From assembly GCF_900996235.1 (NCBI RefSeq), contig NZ_CAAJGM010000285.1:1-64000 (forward strand): a DNA stretch of 64,000 nucleotides. The letters are read 5' to 3'. Origin of the DNA: Paraburkholderia sp. BCC1885. GTDB taxonomy: Bacteria > Pseudomonadota > Gammaproteobacteria > Burkholderiales > Burkholderiaceae. Position 1 is the stretch's first letter. Each line of letters begins with the position of its first letter. The notes beneath the pieces were generated by a model. It saw nothing but the letters and a program-made list of their open reading frames with translations. It ran no database searches and was not told the origin of the DNA. Position numbers and translations under genes: made by a program. Below, one piece after another: positions 45,197-54,456 of this stretch.

Positions 45197-45706
45197 ATGA
45201 AACTTCAAGGCAAGCAGCGACGCCTCGCAGCGACCGCACTCACTGCGGCAGTGACCGCCGCGCTAACGCTGGGCTTCGCGGGCGGCGCGTGGGCGCAGCA
45301 AACCGGCGACACCACAGGCGGCAGCACCTCCGACACCACCAGCGCCGGTAACGACAATGGCGGCGGCATGCCGCAAATCCAGCATCAGGGCGACGTGGCG
45401 TTCGTGTCGGGCGGCGTCGGCAGCGACGAATCGAAGGCCTTGCAGGGCGCCGAAAGCCACTGGCCGCTGGCGCTGCGCTTTACCGGCCCGGGTTCGGACT
45501 TCCTCGCGGACGTCCACGTGCAGATCGTCGACGCGCATGGCGCGGACGTGCTGCAGGCCACTTCCCGCGGACCCTATATGCTCGTGAAACTGCGTCCGGG
45601 CCACTACACGGTGCATGCGCGCTACAAGAGCGACGAGCAGCAGAAGGCGGTGACGATCCCGGCGACAGGCAGCGCGAAGTCGGCGTTTTACTGGAAAACC
45701 CAGTAA
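45197..45706 (+). CDS. Exported protein with carboxypeptidase-regulatory-like fold
   Basis: This 169-aa protein has a long signal peptide (KLQGKQRRLAATALTAAVTAALTLGFAGGAWAQ) and a Gly/Thr/Ser-rich linker. A beta-sandwich-like C-terminal domain follows (FLADVHVQIVDAHGADVLQATSRGPYMLVKLRPGHYTVHARY) that resembles the CarboxypepD_reg/DUF4198-type folds. The ATG at 45197 is chosen because AAGGAG lies 8 nt upstream; the ATG at 45191 is too close. A terminator follows. The function is unknown. Confidence 0.8.
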   Translation: MKLQGKQRRLAATALTAAVTAALTLGFAGGAWAQQTGDTTGGSTSDTTSAGNDNGGGMPQIQHQGDVAFVSGGVGSDESKALQGAESHWPLALRFTGPGSDFLADVHVQIVDAHGADVLQATSRGPYMLVKLRPGHYTVHARYKSDEQQKAVTIPATGSAKSAFYWKTQ

Positions 45707-45756
45707 TCGGCCGCTGTGTGAAGGCCGCACGCTCGGCCGCAGATTGGCCGATAATG

Positions 45757-45783
45757 AAGCCACGGGGCGTCCCGTGGCTTTTT
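45757..45783 (+). terminator. Rho-independent terminator
   Basis: AAGCCACGGG (45757-45766), loop GCGT, CCCGTGGCTT (45771-45780) then TTT: a 10-bp perfect stem 50 nt after the exported-protein stop. Confidence 0.85.
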
Positions 45784-45924
45784 CGTTCGGAAAGCCTCGG
45801 CGCGCCGCTGGTTTTCAGACCGTTTTCAGCGTTTTCCGCCGTTTTGCCTTTCGCAGCTGCGTCGCGTTGCAAGCTCGCATGGCCGCCGCCTGAATCGCTG
45901 GTTTTTCGCACACGGAGCCGTGAC

Positions 45925-46353
45925 ATGAGCGACACCTCGACGCCCAACGGAAGTCCCGCCGGAGCACATGGCTCGCATGGCGCATCTGCACCCGGCGCCG
46001 CTGGCGGCGCTCATCGCATCGAGATTGCGGTCAATCAGCATCGGGTGCGGGTGATCCACCGGGGCGTCACGATGGCCGATACCCAGGCCGCCCTCACGCT
46101 GGCCGAAACCGGGCTGCCCGAGGTGTTTTATTTTCCGCGCGACGATGTCAATATGGCGCGGCTCGAACGCTCCGATCACACGTCGCATTGCCCATTCAAG
46201 GGCGAAGCCTCGTATTTCCATCTGCGCACCGAGGACGGTCTGGTCGAAAACGCCGTCTGGTGCTACGAAAATCCGCTCGACGCGGCCCAGCAGATCAAGG
46301 GATATCTGGCGTTTTACGCATCGCGGGTCGACCGCATTGATCAGACGTCCTGA
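45925..46353 (+). CDS. DUF427 domain-containing protein
   Basis: This is a 142-aa protein. After a Gly/Ala-rich start of 28 residues, the DUF427 core contains VRVIHRGVTMADTQAALTLAETGLPEVFYFPRDDV, SHCPFKGEASYFHL and AVWCYENPLDAAQQIKGYLAFY. The family is widespread and small, and its function is not established. GGAG lies 8 nt before the ATG. The CoxG-like gene follows 33 nt later, so they probably form an operon. Confidence 0.88.
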   Translation: MSDTSTPNGSPAGAHGSHGASAPGAAGGAHRIEIAVNQHRVRVIHRGVTMADTQAALTLAETGLPEVFYFPRDDVNMARLERSDHTSHCPFKGEASYFHLRTEDGLVENAVWCYENPLDAAQQIKGYLAFYASRVDRIDQTS

Positions 46354-46386
46354 TCGCGCGGGCGCACGCTAATCGGGGAGGCAGCC

Positions 46387-47139
46387 GTGGAACTGAACAA
46401 CGCGTTACGGATTGCGCTTGCACCGTCCGATGTCTGGGACGCGCTGCAAGACCTCGCGTTGCTGCGCGCCAGCCTCGACAATTGTGAATCGTTCACCCGT
46501 CTGGCGGGCGGCGAGTATGCATTGACGCTGACGGTGCCGCTCGGCCCGCTGCGCGCCCGCTACGACGTGCGGGCTCACGTCGCCAACAAAAATGCCGTGG
46601 AAGCGGATGCGCCGCATCGTGCCCTGAACTTCAAGGCGCGCGCCGACGGAGTCGGCTCGCTGCGTGGACAGATCGACGTGACGCTGCGCCCGGACGAGAG
46701 CGCCACCAGTAAGGCGCCGAGCACGCGCATCGACTATTCGATATGGGCCACGCTGACCGGGCCGCTCGCGGAACTGCCGGCGCGGCAGATCGAAAATGCC
46801 CTGCACGAACTGGCGGACGATTTTTTCACCGAATTCTGCGCGGTCGTGCAGGCCAAGCACGGGCAAGGGCCGAATCGCGCGCGCGGCACGCACGGCCGGC
46901 GTCAGCACGTGTTTCTGCGGCCGATCAACCTGGGCGGAATGGCGCGCCGCATGCGCGCGCACGATCACGGCGGCGCCGTCAGCGGCCGCGCCACCAGCAC
47001 GCTGTTCGGGACGCGGACGCCGCATGGCGTGTCGCAGCGGGAGCCGACGCCACACGCCATGCCGCAGTGGCTGTGGGCCGTGATGATTCTTTTGGTGGCC
47101 GTGCTGATGTATGCGGCCCACTGGTTCAGCCAAAGCTAG
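46387..47139 (+). CDS. CoxG/SRPBCC-type protein with C-terminal membrane anchor
   Basis: This 250-aa protein has an N-terminal SRPBCC (START-like) domain of the CO-dehydrogenase subunit G type (MELNNALRIALAPSDVWDALQDLALLRASLDNCE... FKARADGVGSLRGQIDVTL). A basic low-complexity linker and a C-terminal TM helix (WLWAVMILLVAVLMYAAHWF) follow. CoxG proteins assist molybdenum hydroxylases. No such enzyme is in the window, so the partner is unknown. It has a GTG start with GGGGAGG 7 nt upstream. Confidence 0.85.
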   Translation: MELNNALRIALAPSDVWDALQDLALLRASLDNCESFTRLAGGEYALTLTVPLGPLRARYDVRAHVANKNAVEADAPHRALNFKARADGVGSLRGQIDVTLRPDESATSKAPSTRIDYSIWATLTGPLAELPARQIENALHELADDFFTEFCAVVQAKHGQGPNRARGTHGRRQHVFLRPINLGGMARRMRAHDHGGAVSGRATSTLFGTRTPHGVSQREPTPHAMPQWLWAVMILLVAVLMYAAHWFSQS

Positions 47140-47194
47140 GGCCTAAACGAACGGCAATGGCAACGGCAGGCGGCAACCGCCTGCCGGCCACTGC

Positions 47195-47842
47195 TCAGGC
47201 GGACTTCCCAGCCGTGCGCAATGCCGGACTGAGCCGCAGTCCATCGAACATGGCCTCGACCATCTCCTGCGCGTGCAGGTCGAAATCGGTGGATTCGGGC
47301 AGCATCAGCATGTCGCGCAGCGAACCGCCCACGAACGCGTGCAGCATGGTGGCCGCCAGCTTCGTGTTCAGGTCCGCAGGCATTTGCCCTTTGGAAATCG
47401 CGTTGCGCAGGCCGATCTCGATCTTGCCGAGCCCCTCGCGCATATTGGTCTGATAGCGCGCCATCACCGGTCCCATCTCCTCGACGAATTCACACTTCAG
47501 AAACAGGATGTCGAACACGCGACGCCGCCGCGGGTCCGCCGCCGTGTCGCGCAGACACACCGTGCAAATGTCGATCAGCCGCCCGAGCGGGTCGGCTTCT
47601 TCCGGATTGACCGAGGCGGCCTTGAGTTCGTCGAGCGGCAACAGCACGCGGTCGAACATCTCGTTGAAGAGATCGCCCTTGTTGGCGAAGTGCCAATAGA
47701 TTGCGCCGCGCGTCACGCCAGCGGCCTGGGCGATATCGGCCAGTGACGTGCGCGACACGCCCTTCTCAAAGAAGACCTGTTCGGCGGCATCGAGGATGCT
47801 GGCGCGCGTCTCCAGGGCTTCTTCCTTGGTCCTTCTGACCAT
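47195..47842 (-). CDS. bpeR: TetR-family repressor of RND efflux operon (BpeR/AcrR-like)
   Basis: This 215-aa repressor has an N-terminal HTH (TRASILDAAEQVFFEKGVSRTSLADIAQAAGVTRGAIYWHFANKGDLF) of the AcrR/TtgR/BpeR type, followed by an all-helical ligand-binding domain. It is divergent from the bpeAB-oprB operon, and an inverted repeat lies within the efflux promoter. Known relatives are released from DNA by hydrophobic drugs. The symbol is by similarity to the Burkholderia BpeR system. Confidence 0.9.
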   Translation of the reverse strand: MVRRTKEEALETRASILDAAEQVFFEKGVSRTSLADIAQAAGVTRGAIYWHFANKGDLFNEMFDRVLLPLDELKAASVNPEEADPLGRLIDICTVCLRDTAADPRRRRVFDILFLKCEFVEEMGPVMARYQTNMREGLGKIEIGLRNAISKGQMPADLNTKLAATMLHAFVGGSLRDMLMLPESTDFDLHAQEMVEAMFDGLRLSPALRTAGKSA

Positions 47843-47974
47843 ATTCGTCTGACCTGCCTGTTTTGCGGGGATTACTGGGCACTTTTAAACGCGGCCCGTC
47901 ACAATGCATCTGATTGTTGCGGTTTCTGGGAGCAGTTATTGCCGCCATGTACCTTACAAATAGTGAAAGACACT

Positions 47975-48004
47975 TTAACATCCATACGCGGATGTATATA
48001 TAAT
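47975..48004 (+). promoter_or_regulatory. bpeA promoter with TetR-type operator in the spacer
   Basis: TATAAT (47999-48004) is a perfect -10 and TTAACA (47975-47980) a -35-like element with an 18-nt spacer. The inverted repeat ACATCC-ATACGC-GGATGT (47978-47995) fills the spacer. A bound TetR-family dimer would therefore exclude RNA polymerase. A 281-nt leader separates it from the bpeA start. Confidence 0.72.
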
Positions 48005-48285
48005 AGCACCCCATTGATTGGATAGCCCAAGCCGTCACGACCGGTTAATATCCGTCACTGTCGTCTTTCAGGAAGCTGTACGCGAGGCCGAAAAGGCCGG
48101 CGCCGTGCCGGCGCTGTATGGCATTTCCGGGTTGGGTGCATTTCGCTGAGGATATCCATCCAATACGCATCATCGGGCTTGCGGTCACGCGTCGCGAGAC
48201 GCGGTGCGCGCGATTTCCCCGGGGTAGGGATGCGCGCATTTTTCACGCATTTTTTCATTCTCTCAGCCTTGACAGAGGTCGCTCC

Positions 48286-49515
48286 ATGCGCGTCGAACGG
48301 GTTCCATTTCGCTTAATCAGTGTCGCGACGGCTGCGGTATTTCTGGCCGCGTGCGGACAAAAACAATCGGCCCCGCCACAACAAACGCCCGAAGTCGGCA
48401 TCGTGACTGTTCAGCCGACTGCCGTGCCTGTCGTCACCGAACTGCCGGGCCGCACCAATGCATTCCTCGTGGCGCAGGTGCGCGCGCGGGTGGACGGCAT
48501 CGTGCTGCGCCGCGAATTCACCGAAGGCAGCCAGGTGAAGGCCGGCCAGCGCCTCTACAAGATCGACCCGGCGCCGTACATCGCCACCCTGAACAGCGCC
48601 AAGGCGACGCTCGCCAAGGCTCAGGCGAATCTCGTTTCGGTCACCGCGCAGGCGAGCCGCTACAAGGTGCTGGTCGCGGCCAATGCCGTGAGCAAGCAGG
48701 ACTACGACAACGCGGTCGCCTCGGAAGGCCAGGCCGCGGCGGACGTGGCCTCGGGCAAGGCGGCCGTGGACACGGCGCAGATCAACCTGGGCTACACGGA
48801 CGTGGTTTCGCCGGTGAGCGGCCAGGTCGGTATTTCGCAGGTCACGCCGGGCGCGTATGTGCAGGCGAGCGCCGCGACGCTGATGTCCACCGTGCAGCAG
48901 CTCGACCCGATGTACGTCGACCTCACGCAATCGAGCCTCGACGGCCTGAAGCTGCGCCGCGAAGTGCAGGAAGGGCGCCTGAAGACGAGCGGCCCGAATG
49001 CGGCCAAGGTCACGTTGATCCTCGAAGACGGCCGTACCTATTCGGAAGTCGGCAAGCTGCAGTTCAGCGACGTCACGGTCGATCAAAGCACCGGTTCGGT
49101 CACGGTTCGCGCGCTGTTCCAGAACAAGGACAACGTGCTGCTGCCGGGCATGTTCGTGCGCGCGCGTATTCAGGAAGGCGTGAACGACCACGCCATCATC
49201 GTGCCGCAGATCGGCGTCACGCACGACCAGAAGGGCACGCCTACGGCGCTGGTGGTCGGCGCGGACAACAAGGTCGCCTTGCGCCAGCTCGTGACTTCGG
49301 CCACGTATGGCTCGTACTGGGTGGTCGATAGCGGCCTGAATCCGGGCGACCGCGTGATCGTGCAGGGCACCGACAAAGTCCGTCCGGGCATGGAAGTGAA
49401 GACCGTCGCCGCACAATTGCCGGCCACACCCGCTTCCGACGCCACCGCTCAAGCTGCGCCGGCTGCCAACGGTGCATCGACGGCACAAGCTGCCTCCGCT
49501 GCATCGGGCGCGTAA
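48286..49515 (+). CDS. bpeA: RND efflux periplasmic adaptor lipoprotein (BpeA/AcrA-like)
   Basis: This 409-aa membrane-fusion protein has a signal peptide with lipobox LAAC, then VRARVDGIVLRREFTEGSQVKAGQRLYKIDPAPY (lipoyl half), an alpha-hairpin (SAKATLAKAQANLVSV... DVASGKAAVDTAQINLGYTDVVSPVSGQVG) and beta-barrel and membrane-proximal domains. The C-terminal 35 residues are Ala-rich. It links the inner-membrane pump to the outer-membrane channel. The ATG at 48286 has AGAGG 8 nt upstream. Confidence 0.95.
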   Translation: MRVERVPFRLISVATAAVFLAACGQKQSAPPQQTPEVGIVTVQPTAVPVVTELPGRTNAFLVAQVRARVDGIVLRREFTEGSQVKAGQRLYKIDPAPYIATLNSAKATLAKAQANLVSVTAQASRYKVLVAANAVSKQDYDNAVASEGQAAADVASGKAAVDTAQINLGYTDVVSPVSGQVGISQVTPGAYVQASAATLMSTVQQLDPMYVDLTQSSLDGLKLRREVQEGRLKTSGPNAAKVTLILEDGRTYSEVGKLQFSDVTVDQSTGSVTVRALFQNKDNVLLPGMFVRARIQEGVNDHAIIVPQIGVTHDQKGTPTALVVGADNKVALRQLVTSATYGSYWVVDSGLNPGDRVIVQGTDKVRPGMEVKTVAAQLPATPASDATAQAAPAANGASTAQAASAASGA

Positions 49516-49533
49516 TAACAGGGAGCCTGTTTC

Positions 49534-52500
49534 ATGGCAAAGTTCTTTATCGATCGCCCGATTTTTGCCTGGGTGATCGCCATTATTCTGATGCTCGCGG
49601 GCATCGCGTCGATCTTTACGCTACCGATCGCGCAATACCCGACCATTGCTCCGCCGGCCATCCAGATCAGCGCAACCTATCCGGGCGCGTCGGCCAAGAC
49701 GGTTGAAAACACCGTCACGCAGGTGATCGAGCAGCAGATGAGTGGTCTCGACCACTTGCTGTACCTCTCGTCCACTTCGGACGATTCGGGCACGGCCACC
49801 ATCACGCTGACGTTTGCAGCCGGCACCAATCCTGACATCGCGCAGGTGCAGGTGCAGAACAAGCTGCAGCTCGCCACGCCGCTTCTGCCGCAGGAAGTGC
49901 AGCAGCAGGGTACGAAGGTCACCAAGTCGAGCAGCAGCTTCCTGCTCGTGATGGCCTTCAACTCTGAAGACAACAGCATGAACAAGTACGATCTGGCGAA
50001 CTACGTCGCCTCCAACATCGAAGATCCGATCAGTCGGATCGACGGTGTGGGGACGGTCACGCTGTTCGGCTCGCAGTACGCCATGCGGATCTGGCTCGAT
50101 GCCAATAAGCTCAACAACTTCGGCCTGACGCCGGTTGACGTGCAGACGGCCATTACGAATCAGAACGTGCAGGTGTCGGGCGGCTCGCTCGGCGGCACGC
50201 CGTCGGTTCCGGGGCAGTTGCTGCAGGCCACGATCAGCGAAGCCACTCTGCTGCAGACGCCCGAGCAGTTCGGCAACATCCTGCTGAAGGTCAACCAGGA
50301 CGGCTCGCGCGTGCTGCTGAAGGACGTGTCGCGCATCGAGCTCGGCGGCGAAAACTACAACTTCGACACCAAGTACAACGGCGTGCCGACGGCCGGTTTC
50401 GGGATTCAGCTCGCCACCGGCGCGAATGCACTGGCAACGGCCAAGGCGGTGCGCGAGAAGATCGACCAGTTGTCGAAATACTTCCCGCACGGTCTCGTCG
50501 TGAAGTACCCGTATGACACGACGCCGTTCGTGCGCCTGTCCATCGAGGAAGTGGTCAAGACGCTGCTCGAAGGTATCGTGCTGGTGTTCCTGGTCATGTA
50601 CCTGTTCCTGCAGAACCTGCGCGCCACGTTGATTCCGACCATCGCCGTGCCGGTGGTGCTGCTCGGCACGTTCGCGATCATGAGCGCGGTGGGTTTCTCG
50701 ATCAACGTGCTCTCCATGTTCGGGCTGGTGCTCGCCATCGGTCTGCTGGTGGACGATGCGATTGTGGTGGTGGAGAACGTCGAGCGGGTGATGGCCGAAG
50801 AGGGTTTGTCGCCACGCGACGCGACCCGCAAGGCCATGGACCAGATCACCGGGGCGCTGGTGGGCGTGGCGCTGGTGCTGTCGGCGGTGTTCGTGCCGGT
50901 GGCGTTCTCGGGCGGTTCGGTGGGCGCGATTTACCGGCAGTTTTCGCTGACCATCGTGTCGGCGATGGTGTTGTCGGTGCTGGTCGCGTTGATTCTGACG
51001 CCGGCGCTGTGCGCGACGATTCTCAAGCCGATTCCGCAGGGCCATCACGAAGAGAAGAAGGGCTTCTTCGGCTGGTTCAACCGGAACTTCGAGAAGAGCC
51101 GCGACAAGTATCACAGCGGCGTGCACCACGTGATCAAGCGCTCGGGCCGCTGGCTCATCATCTACCTGGTGGTGATCGTGGCGGTGGGCATGCTGTTCGT
51201 GCGTCTGCCGAAGTCGTTCCTGCCGGATGAAGACCAGGGCACGATGTTCGTGCTGGTGCAGACGCCGTCGGGCTCGACCCAGGAAACCACGGCGCACGCG
51301 CTGAAGGACATCTCCGATTACCTGCTCAACACCGAGAAGGGCATCGTCGAATCCGTGTTTACGGTGAACGGCTTCAGCTTCGCGGGCCGTGGCCAGAACG
51401 CGGGTCTGGTGTTCGTGCGGATGAAGGACTATTCGCAGCGTCAGCACGCGGACGAAAAGGTGCAGGCCCTGGTGGGGCGTCTCTTCATGCACTTCGCGGG
51501 ATACAAGAACGCGCTGGTGTATCCGGTCAATCCGCCGTCGATTCCTGAGCTGGGCACCGCCGCCGGCTTCGACTTCGAGCTGGAAGACCGTGCGGGCGTG
51601 GGCCACGAAAAGCTGATGGAAGCGCGCAACATGCTGCTCGGCATGGCGGCGAAAGATCCTCTGCTGGCGCAGGTGCGTCCGAACGGGTTGAACGACACGC
51701 CGGAGTTCAGCGTGACGATCGACCATGAGAAGGCTTCCGCGCTTGGCGTGTCGCTCGCGTCGATCGACCAGACCTTCTCGATTGCCTGGGCATCGTCCTA
51801 CGTGAACAACTTCCTCGATACGGACAGCCGGATCAAGAAGGTGTATCTGCAGGCCGACGCACCGTTCCGGATGAACCCGGAAGACCTGAGCGACTGGTAC
51901 GTCCGCAACGGCGCGGGCACCATGGTGCCGTTCTCGTCGTTCTCCAAGGGCACGTGGACTTACGGCTCGCCGAAGCTGGAGCGCTACAACGGTATTTCCG
52001 CAGTGGAAATCCAGGGGGCGGCGGCGCCGGGCAAGAGTACCGGCCAGGCCAATGCGGCCATCGAAGCGATTGCGGCGAAGCTGCCGGCGGGTATCGGCTA
52101 CGAATGGACGGGTCTGTCGTTCCAGGAAATCCAGTCCGGTTCGCAGGCGCCGATCCTGTACGGCATCTCGATCCTCGTCGTGTTCCTGTGTCTCGCGGCG
52201 CTGTATGAAAGCTGGTCGATTCCGTTCTCGGTGATCATGGTGGTGCCGCTCGGCGTGCTGGGCGCGTTGCTCGCCGCCACGCTGCGCGGTCTCGAGAACG
52301 ACGTGTTCTTCCAGGTGGGTCTGTTGACCACGGTGGGTCTGTCGGCGAAGAACGCGATTCTGATCGTGGAATTCGCCCGCGAGCTGCAGCAGGGCGAAGG
52401 CATGGGTCCGATCGAGGCCGCGCTGGAAGCCGCACGTCTGCGCTTGCGGCCTATCCTGATGACCTCGCTTGCGTTCATTCTCGGCGTGCTGCCGCTCGCT

Positions 52501-52743
52501 ATCAGTAACGGCGCGGGCTCGGCGAGCCAGCACGCGATTGGTACCGGCGTGATCGGCGGCATGTTGACCGCGACCTTCCTCGCCATTTTCATGATCCCGA
52601 TGTTCTTCGTCGTGGTTCGTGCGAAGTTTGGCGGCGAGAAGGAAGACCCGGATGAGGCGCTCGAACACTATAACCAGCACCATCCTCACGACCCTCAGGA
52701 CCCAGGTCATGATGCAGGCGGCTCGGGCAAGGAAGGACATTGA
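49534..52743 (+). CDS. bpeB: RND multidrug efflux permease (BpeB/AcrB-like)
   Basis: This 1069-aa proton-driven trimeric pump of the HAE1 group has the N-terminal FFIDRPIFAWVIAIILMLAG and TM4 FGLVLAIGLLVDDAIVVVENVERVM with the two proton-relay aspartates. The DEDQG motif after TM7 (SFLPDEDQGTMFV) and GLLTTVGLSAKNAILIVEFA in TM10 are also intact. Two large periplasmic porter/docking loops follow TM1 and TM7. Its start is 18 nt after bpeA and its stop abuts oprB. Likely substrates are macrolides, aminoglycosides and acyl-homoserine lactones by analogy. Confidence 0.97.
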   Translation: MAKFFIDRPIFAWVIAIILMLAGIASIFTLPIAQYPTIAPPAIQISATYPGASAKTVENTVTQVIEQQMSGLDHLLYLSSTSDDSGTATITLTFAAGTNPDIAQVQVQNKLQLATPLLPQEVQQQGTKVTKSSSSFLLVMAFNSEDNSMNKYDLANYVASNIEDPISRIDGVGTVTLFGSQYAMRIWLDANKLNNFGLTPVDVQTAITNQNVQVSGGSLGGTPSVPGQLLQATISEATLLQTPEQFGNILLKVNQDGSRVLLKDVSRIELGGENYNFDTKYNGVPTAGFGIQLATGANALATAKAVREKIDQLSKYFPHGLVVKYPYDTTPFVRLSIEEVVKTLLEGIVLVFLVMYLFLQNLRATLIPTIAVPVVLLGTFAIMSAVGFSINVLSMFGLVLAIGLLVDDAIVVVENVERVMAEEGLSPRDATRKAMDQITGALVGVALVLSAVFVPVAFSGGSVGAIYRQFSLTIVSAMVLSVLVALILTPALCATILKPIPQGHHEEKKGFFGWFNRNFEKSRDKYHSGVHHVIKRSGRWLIIYLVVIVAVGMLFVRLPKSFLPDEDQGTMFVLVQTPSGSTQETTAHALKDISDYLLNTEKGIVESVFTVNGFSFAGRGQNAGLVFVRMKDYSQRQHADEKVQALVGRLFMHFAGYKNALVYPVNPPSIPELGTAAGFDFELEDRAGVGHEKLMEARNMLLGMAAKDPLLAQVRPNGLNDTPEFSVTIDHEKASALGVSLASIDQTFSIAWASSYVNNFLDTDSRIKKVYLQADAPFRMNPEDLSDWYVRNGAGTMVPFSSFSKGTWTYGSPKLERYNGISAVEIQGAAAPGKSTGQANAAIEAIAAKLPAGIGYEWTGLSFQEIQSGSQAPILYGISILVVFLCLAALYESWSIPFSVIMVVPLGVLGALLAATLRGLENDVFFQVGLLTTVGLSAKNAILIVEFARELQQGEGMGPIEAALEAARLRLRPILMTSLAFILGVLPLAISNGAGSASQHAIGTGVIGGMLTATFLAIFMIPMFFVVVRAKFGGEKEDPDEALEHYNQHHPHDPQDPGHDAGGSGKEGH

Positions 52744-52744
52744 G

Positions 52745-54262
52745 ATGCAAAAACACTCTTTGATTGCAGTGGCGGTCGCGATTCTCGCCACGGCTTGCAC
52801 GATGGAGCCGAAGTACGTGCAGCCGGCCGCACCGGTCTCCGGCGCGTTCCCGGCGAGCGGCGTCTACGCGACGCAGCCGGGGCCGGCCAACGGCGGCGCA
52901 CGCAGCGCCAACGGCCAGGCCGCGGTCGACATCGGCTGGCGCGAGTTTTTTGCCGACGCACGCTTGCAACGGCTGATCGAACTGGCGCTGAAGAACAACC
53001 GCGATCTGCGCGTGTCGGTGCTGAATATCCAGCAGGCACAGGCGCAGTATCGGGTGGCGCGCTCTAACCTGTTCCCGGCTATCAACGCAGCCGGTTCGGA
53101 GACCCGCTCGCGCACGCCGGCCGATCTCGCGCTGCCGGGCGAAGAGCTCAGCACCGAGTATTCGGTGGGGCTCAACGCATCGTGGGAGCTCGACTTCTTC
53201 GGCCGGATCCGCAGCCTGAAAGACCAGGCCTTGGATCAATACCTGTCCACGGCCCAGGCCCGCAAGGCGGCGGAAATCGCGCTGCTGTCGTCGGTGGCGG
53301 ACCAGTATCTGACCTTGCTATCGGACGACGATCTGCTGAAGGTCACGCAAGATACGCTGAATACGGCGCAGGCCTCGTACAACATCACGAAGCTGCAGTT
53401 CGACACAGGTACGGGTTCCGAACTCGATCTGCGCCAGGCTGAGACGGTGGTGCAGCAGGCGCTGGCTAACCAGCAGGCGCAGGCGCGTCTGCGGGCGCAG
53501 GCGGAAAACGCGCTGGTGCTGCTGGTGGGCGAGCCGTTGCCGGACGATCTGCCGGCGGGCAAGCAGCTTGGCGACCAGGACCTCCTCACGGACATCCCGG
53601 CCGGCTTGCCGTCGGATCTGCTGACGCGTCGTCCCGATATCGTCGAAGCGGAAGACAACCTGCTGGCAGCCAACGCGAACATCGGCGCGGCTCGGGCGGC
53701 GTTTTTCCCGAAGGTCTCGCTGACCGGCAACTTCGGCACGCTGAGCCCGTCGCTGGGTGGCTTGTTCAAGCCGGGTTCCGCGGCGTGGTCGTTTGCGCCG
53801 ACTATCACCTTGCCGATCTTCGCCGGCGGTGAGAACAAGGCCAATCTCGACCTCGCCAACATCCAGAAGAACATCCAGATCGCGACCTACGAAAAGGCAA
53901 TCCAGACGGCCTTCCGCGAAGTGGCGGACGGTCTGGCGGCGCGCGGCACCTACGATCAGCAGATTCAGGCGCTCGAACGCAACACCTTTGCCGAGCAGCG
54001 CGCGCTGACACTGTCGGAATTGCGCTATCACAATGGTGTGGACAGCTATCTGTCCGTGCTGACGGCGCAGACCAATCTGTACGCGGCGCAGCAGTCGCTG
54101 ATCGCGGCGCGTCTGAACCGTCTCACGAACCTGGTGGACCTGTATCAGGCATTGGGTGGCGGCTGGATCGAGCATAGCGGCGATCAACCGCGTCCCGCAG
54201 ATGCACCGGTGGATTACAGTGCGGCGGGTACGACGGCGGCTTCGGCGCCTTCGGTGAACTAA
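52745..54262 (+). CDS. oprB: RND efflux outer-membrane channel lipoprotein (OprB/OprM-like)
   Basis: This 505-aa TolC-superfamily lipoprotein (NodT family) has a signal peptide with lipobox ATAC, MEPKYVQP, two OEP repeats with long coiled-coil helices (LIELALKNNRDLRVSVLNIQQAQAQYRVARS and LLTRRPDIVEAEDNLLAANANIGAARAAFFPKVSLTG). ELDFFGRIRS and an Ala/Pro-rich tail are also seen. The ATG at 52745 is 1 nt after the bpeB stop. It completes the tripartite pump and is closed by the terminator at 54316. Confidence 0.95.
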   Translation: MQKHSLIAVAVAILATACTMEPKYVQPAAPVSGAFPASGVYATQPGPANGGARSANGQAAVDIGWREFFADARLQRLIELALKNNRDLRVSVLNIQQAQAQYRVARSNLFPAINAAGSETRSRTPADLALPGEELSTEYSVGLNASWELDFFGRIRSLKDQALDQYLSTAQARKAAEIALLSSVADQYLTLLSDDDLLKVTQDTLNTAQASYNITKLQFDTGTGSELDLRQAETVVQQALANQQAQARLRAQAENALVLLVGEPLPDDLPAGKQLGDQDLLTDIPAGLPSDLLTRRPDIVEAEDNLLAANANIGAARAAFFPKVSLTGNFGTLSPSLGGLFKPGSAAWSFAPTITLPIFAGGENKANLDLANIQKNIQIATYEKAIQTAFREVADGLAARGTYDQQIQALERNTFAEQRALTLSELRYHNGVDSYLSVLTAQTNLYAAQQSLIAARLNRLTNLVDLYQALGGGWIEHSGDQPRPADAPVDYSAAGTTAASAPSVN

Positions 54263-54315
54263 CCTTGGGCAAGGGCGGGTTCTTCTGCAGAACCCGCCGC
54301 TGCAAGTAGCAAAGA

Positions 54316-54343
54316 AAAACGCCACGGCATGCCGTGGCGTTTT
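54316..54343 (+). terminator. Terminator of the bpeAB-oprB operon
   Basis: AAAACGCCACGG, CATG, CCGTGGCGTTTT is a perfect palindromic stem of 12 bp (54316-54343) ending in a short T-run. Confidence 0.88.
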
Positions 54344-54456
54344 GACATGGTCTCGCAAAGTTGGTGACGGAAGCACTGTAGAAATTTCGAATGTGCTGTC
54401 GAGCACGAATGGATGCGGCACGGTGACAGACAATCAGGTCACTCAGCTCGTGTCGG

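Noticed and set aside
49621..52800. Long antisense open frame (over 1000 codons) opposite bpeB
   Set aside because: The sense strand is an unmistakable RND permease. The antisense translation is His/Arg/Gln-rich with no family features, as usual for shadows of GC-rich genes.
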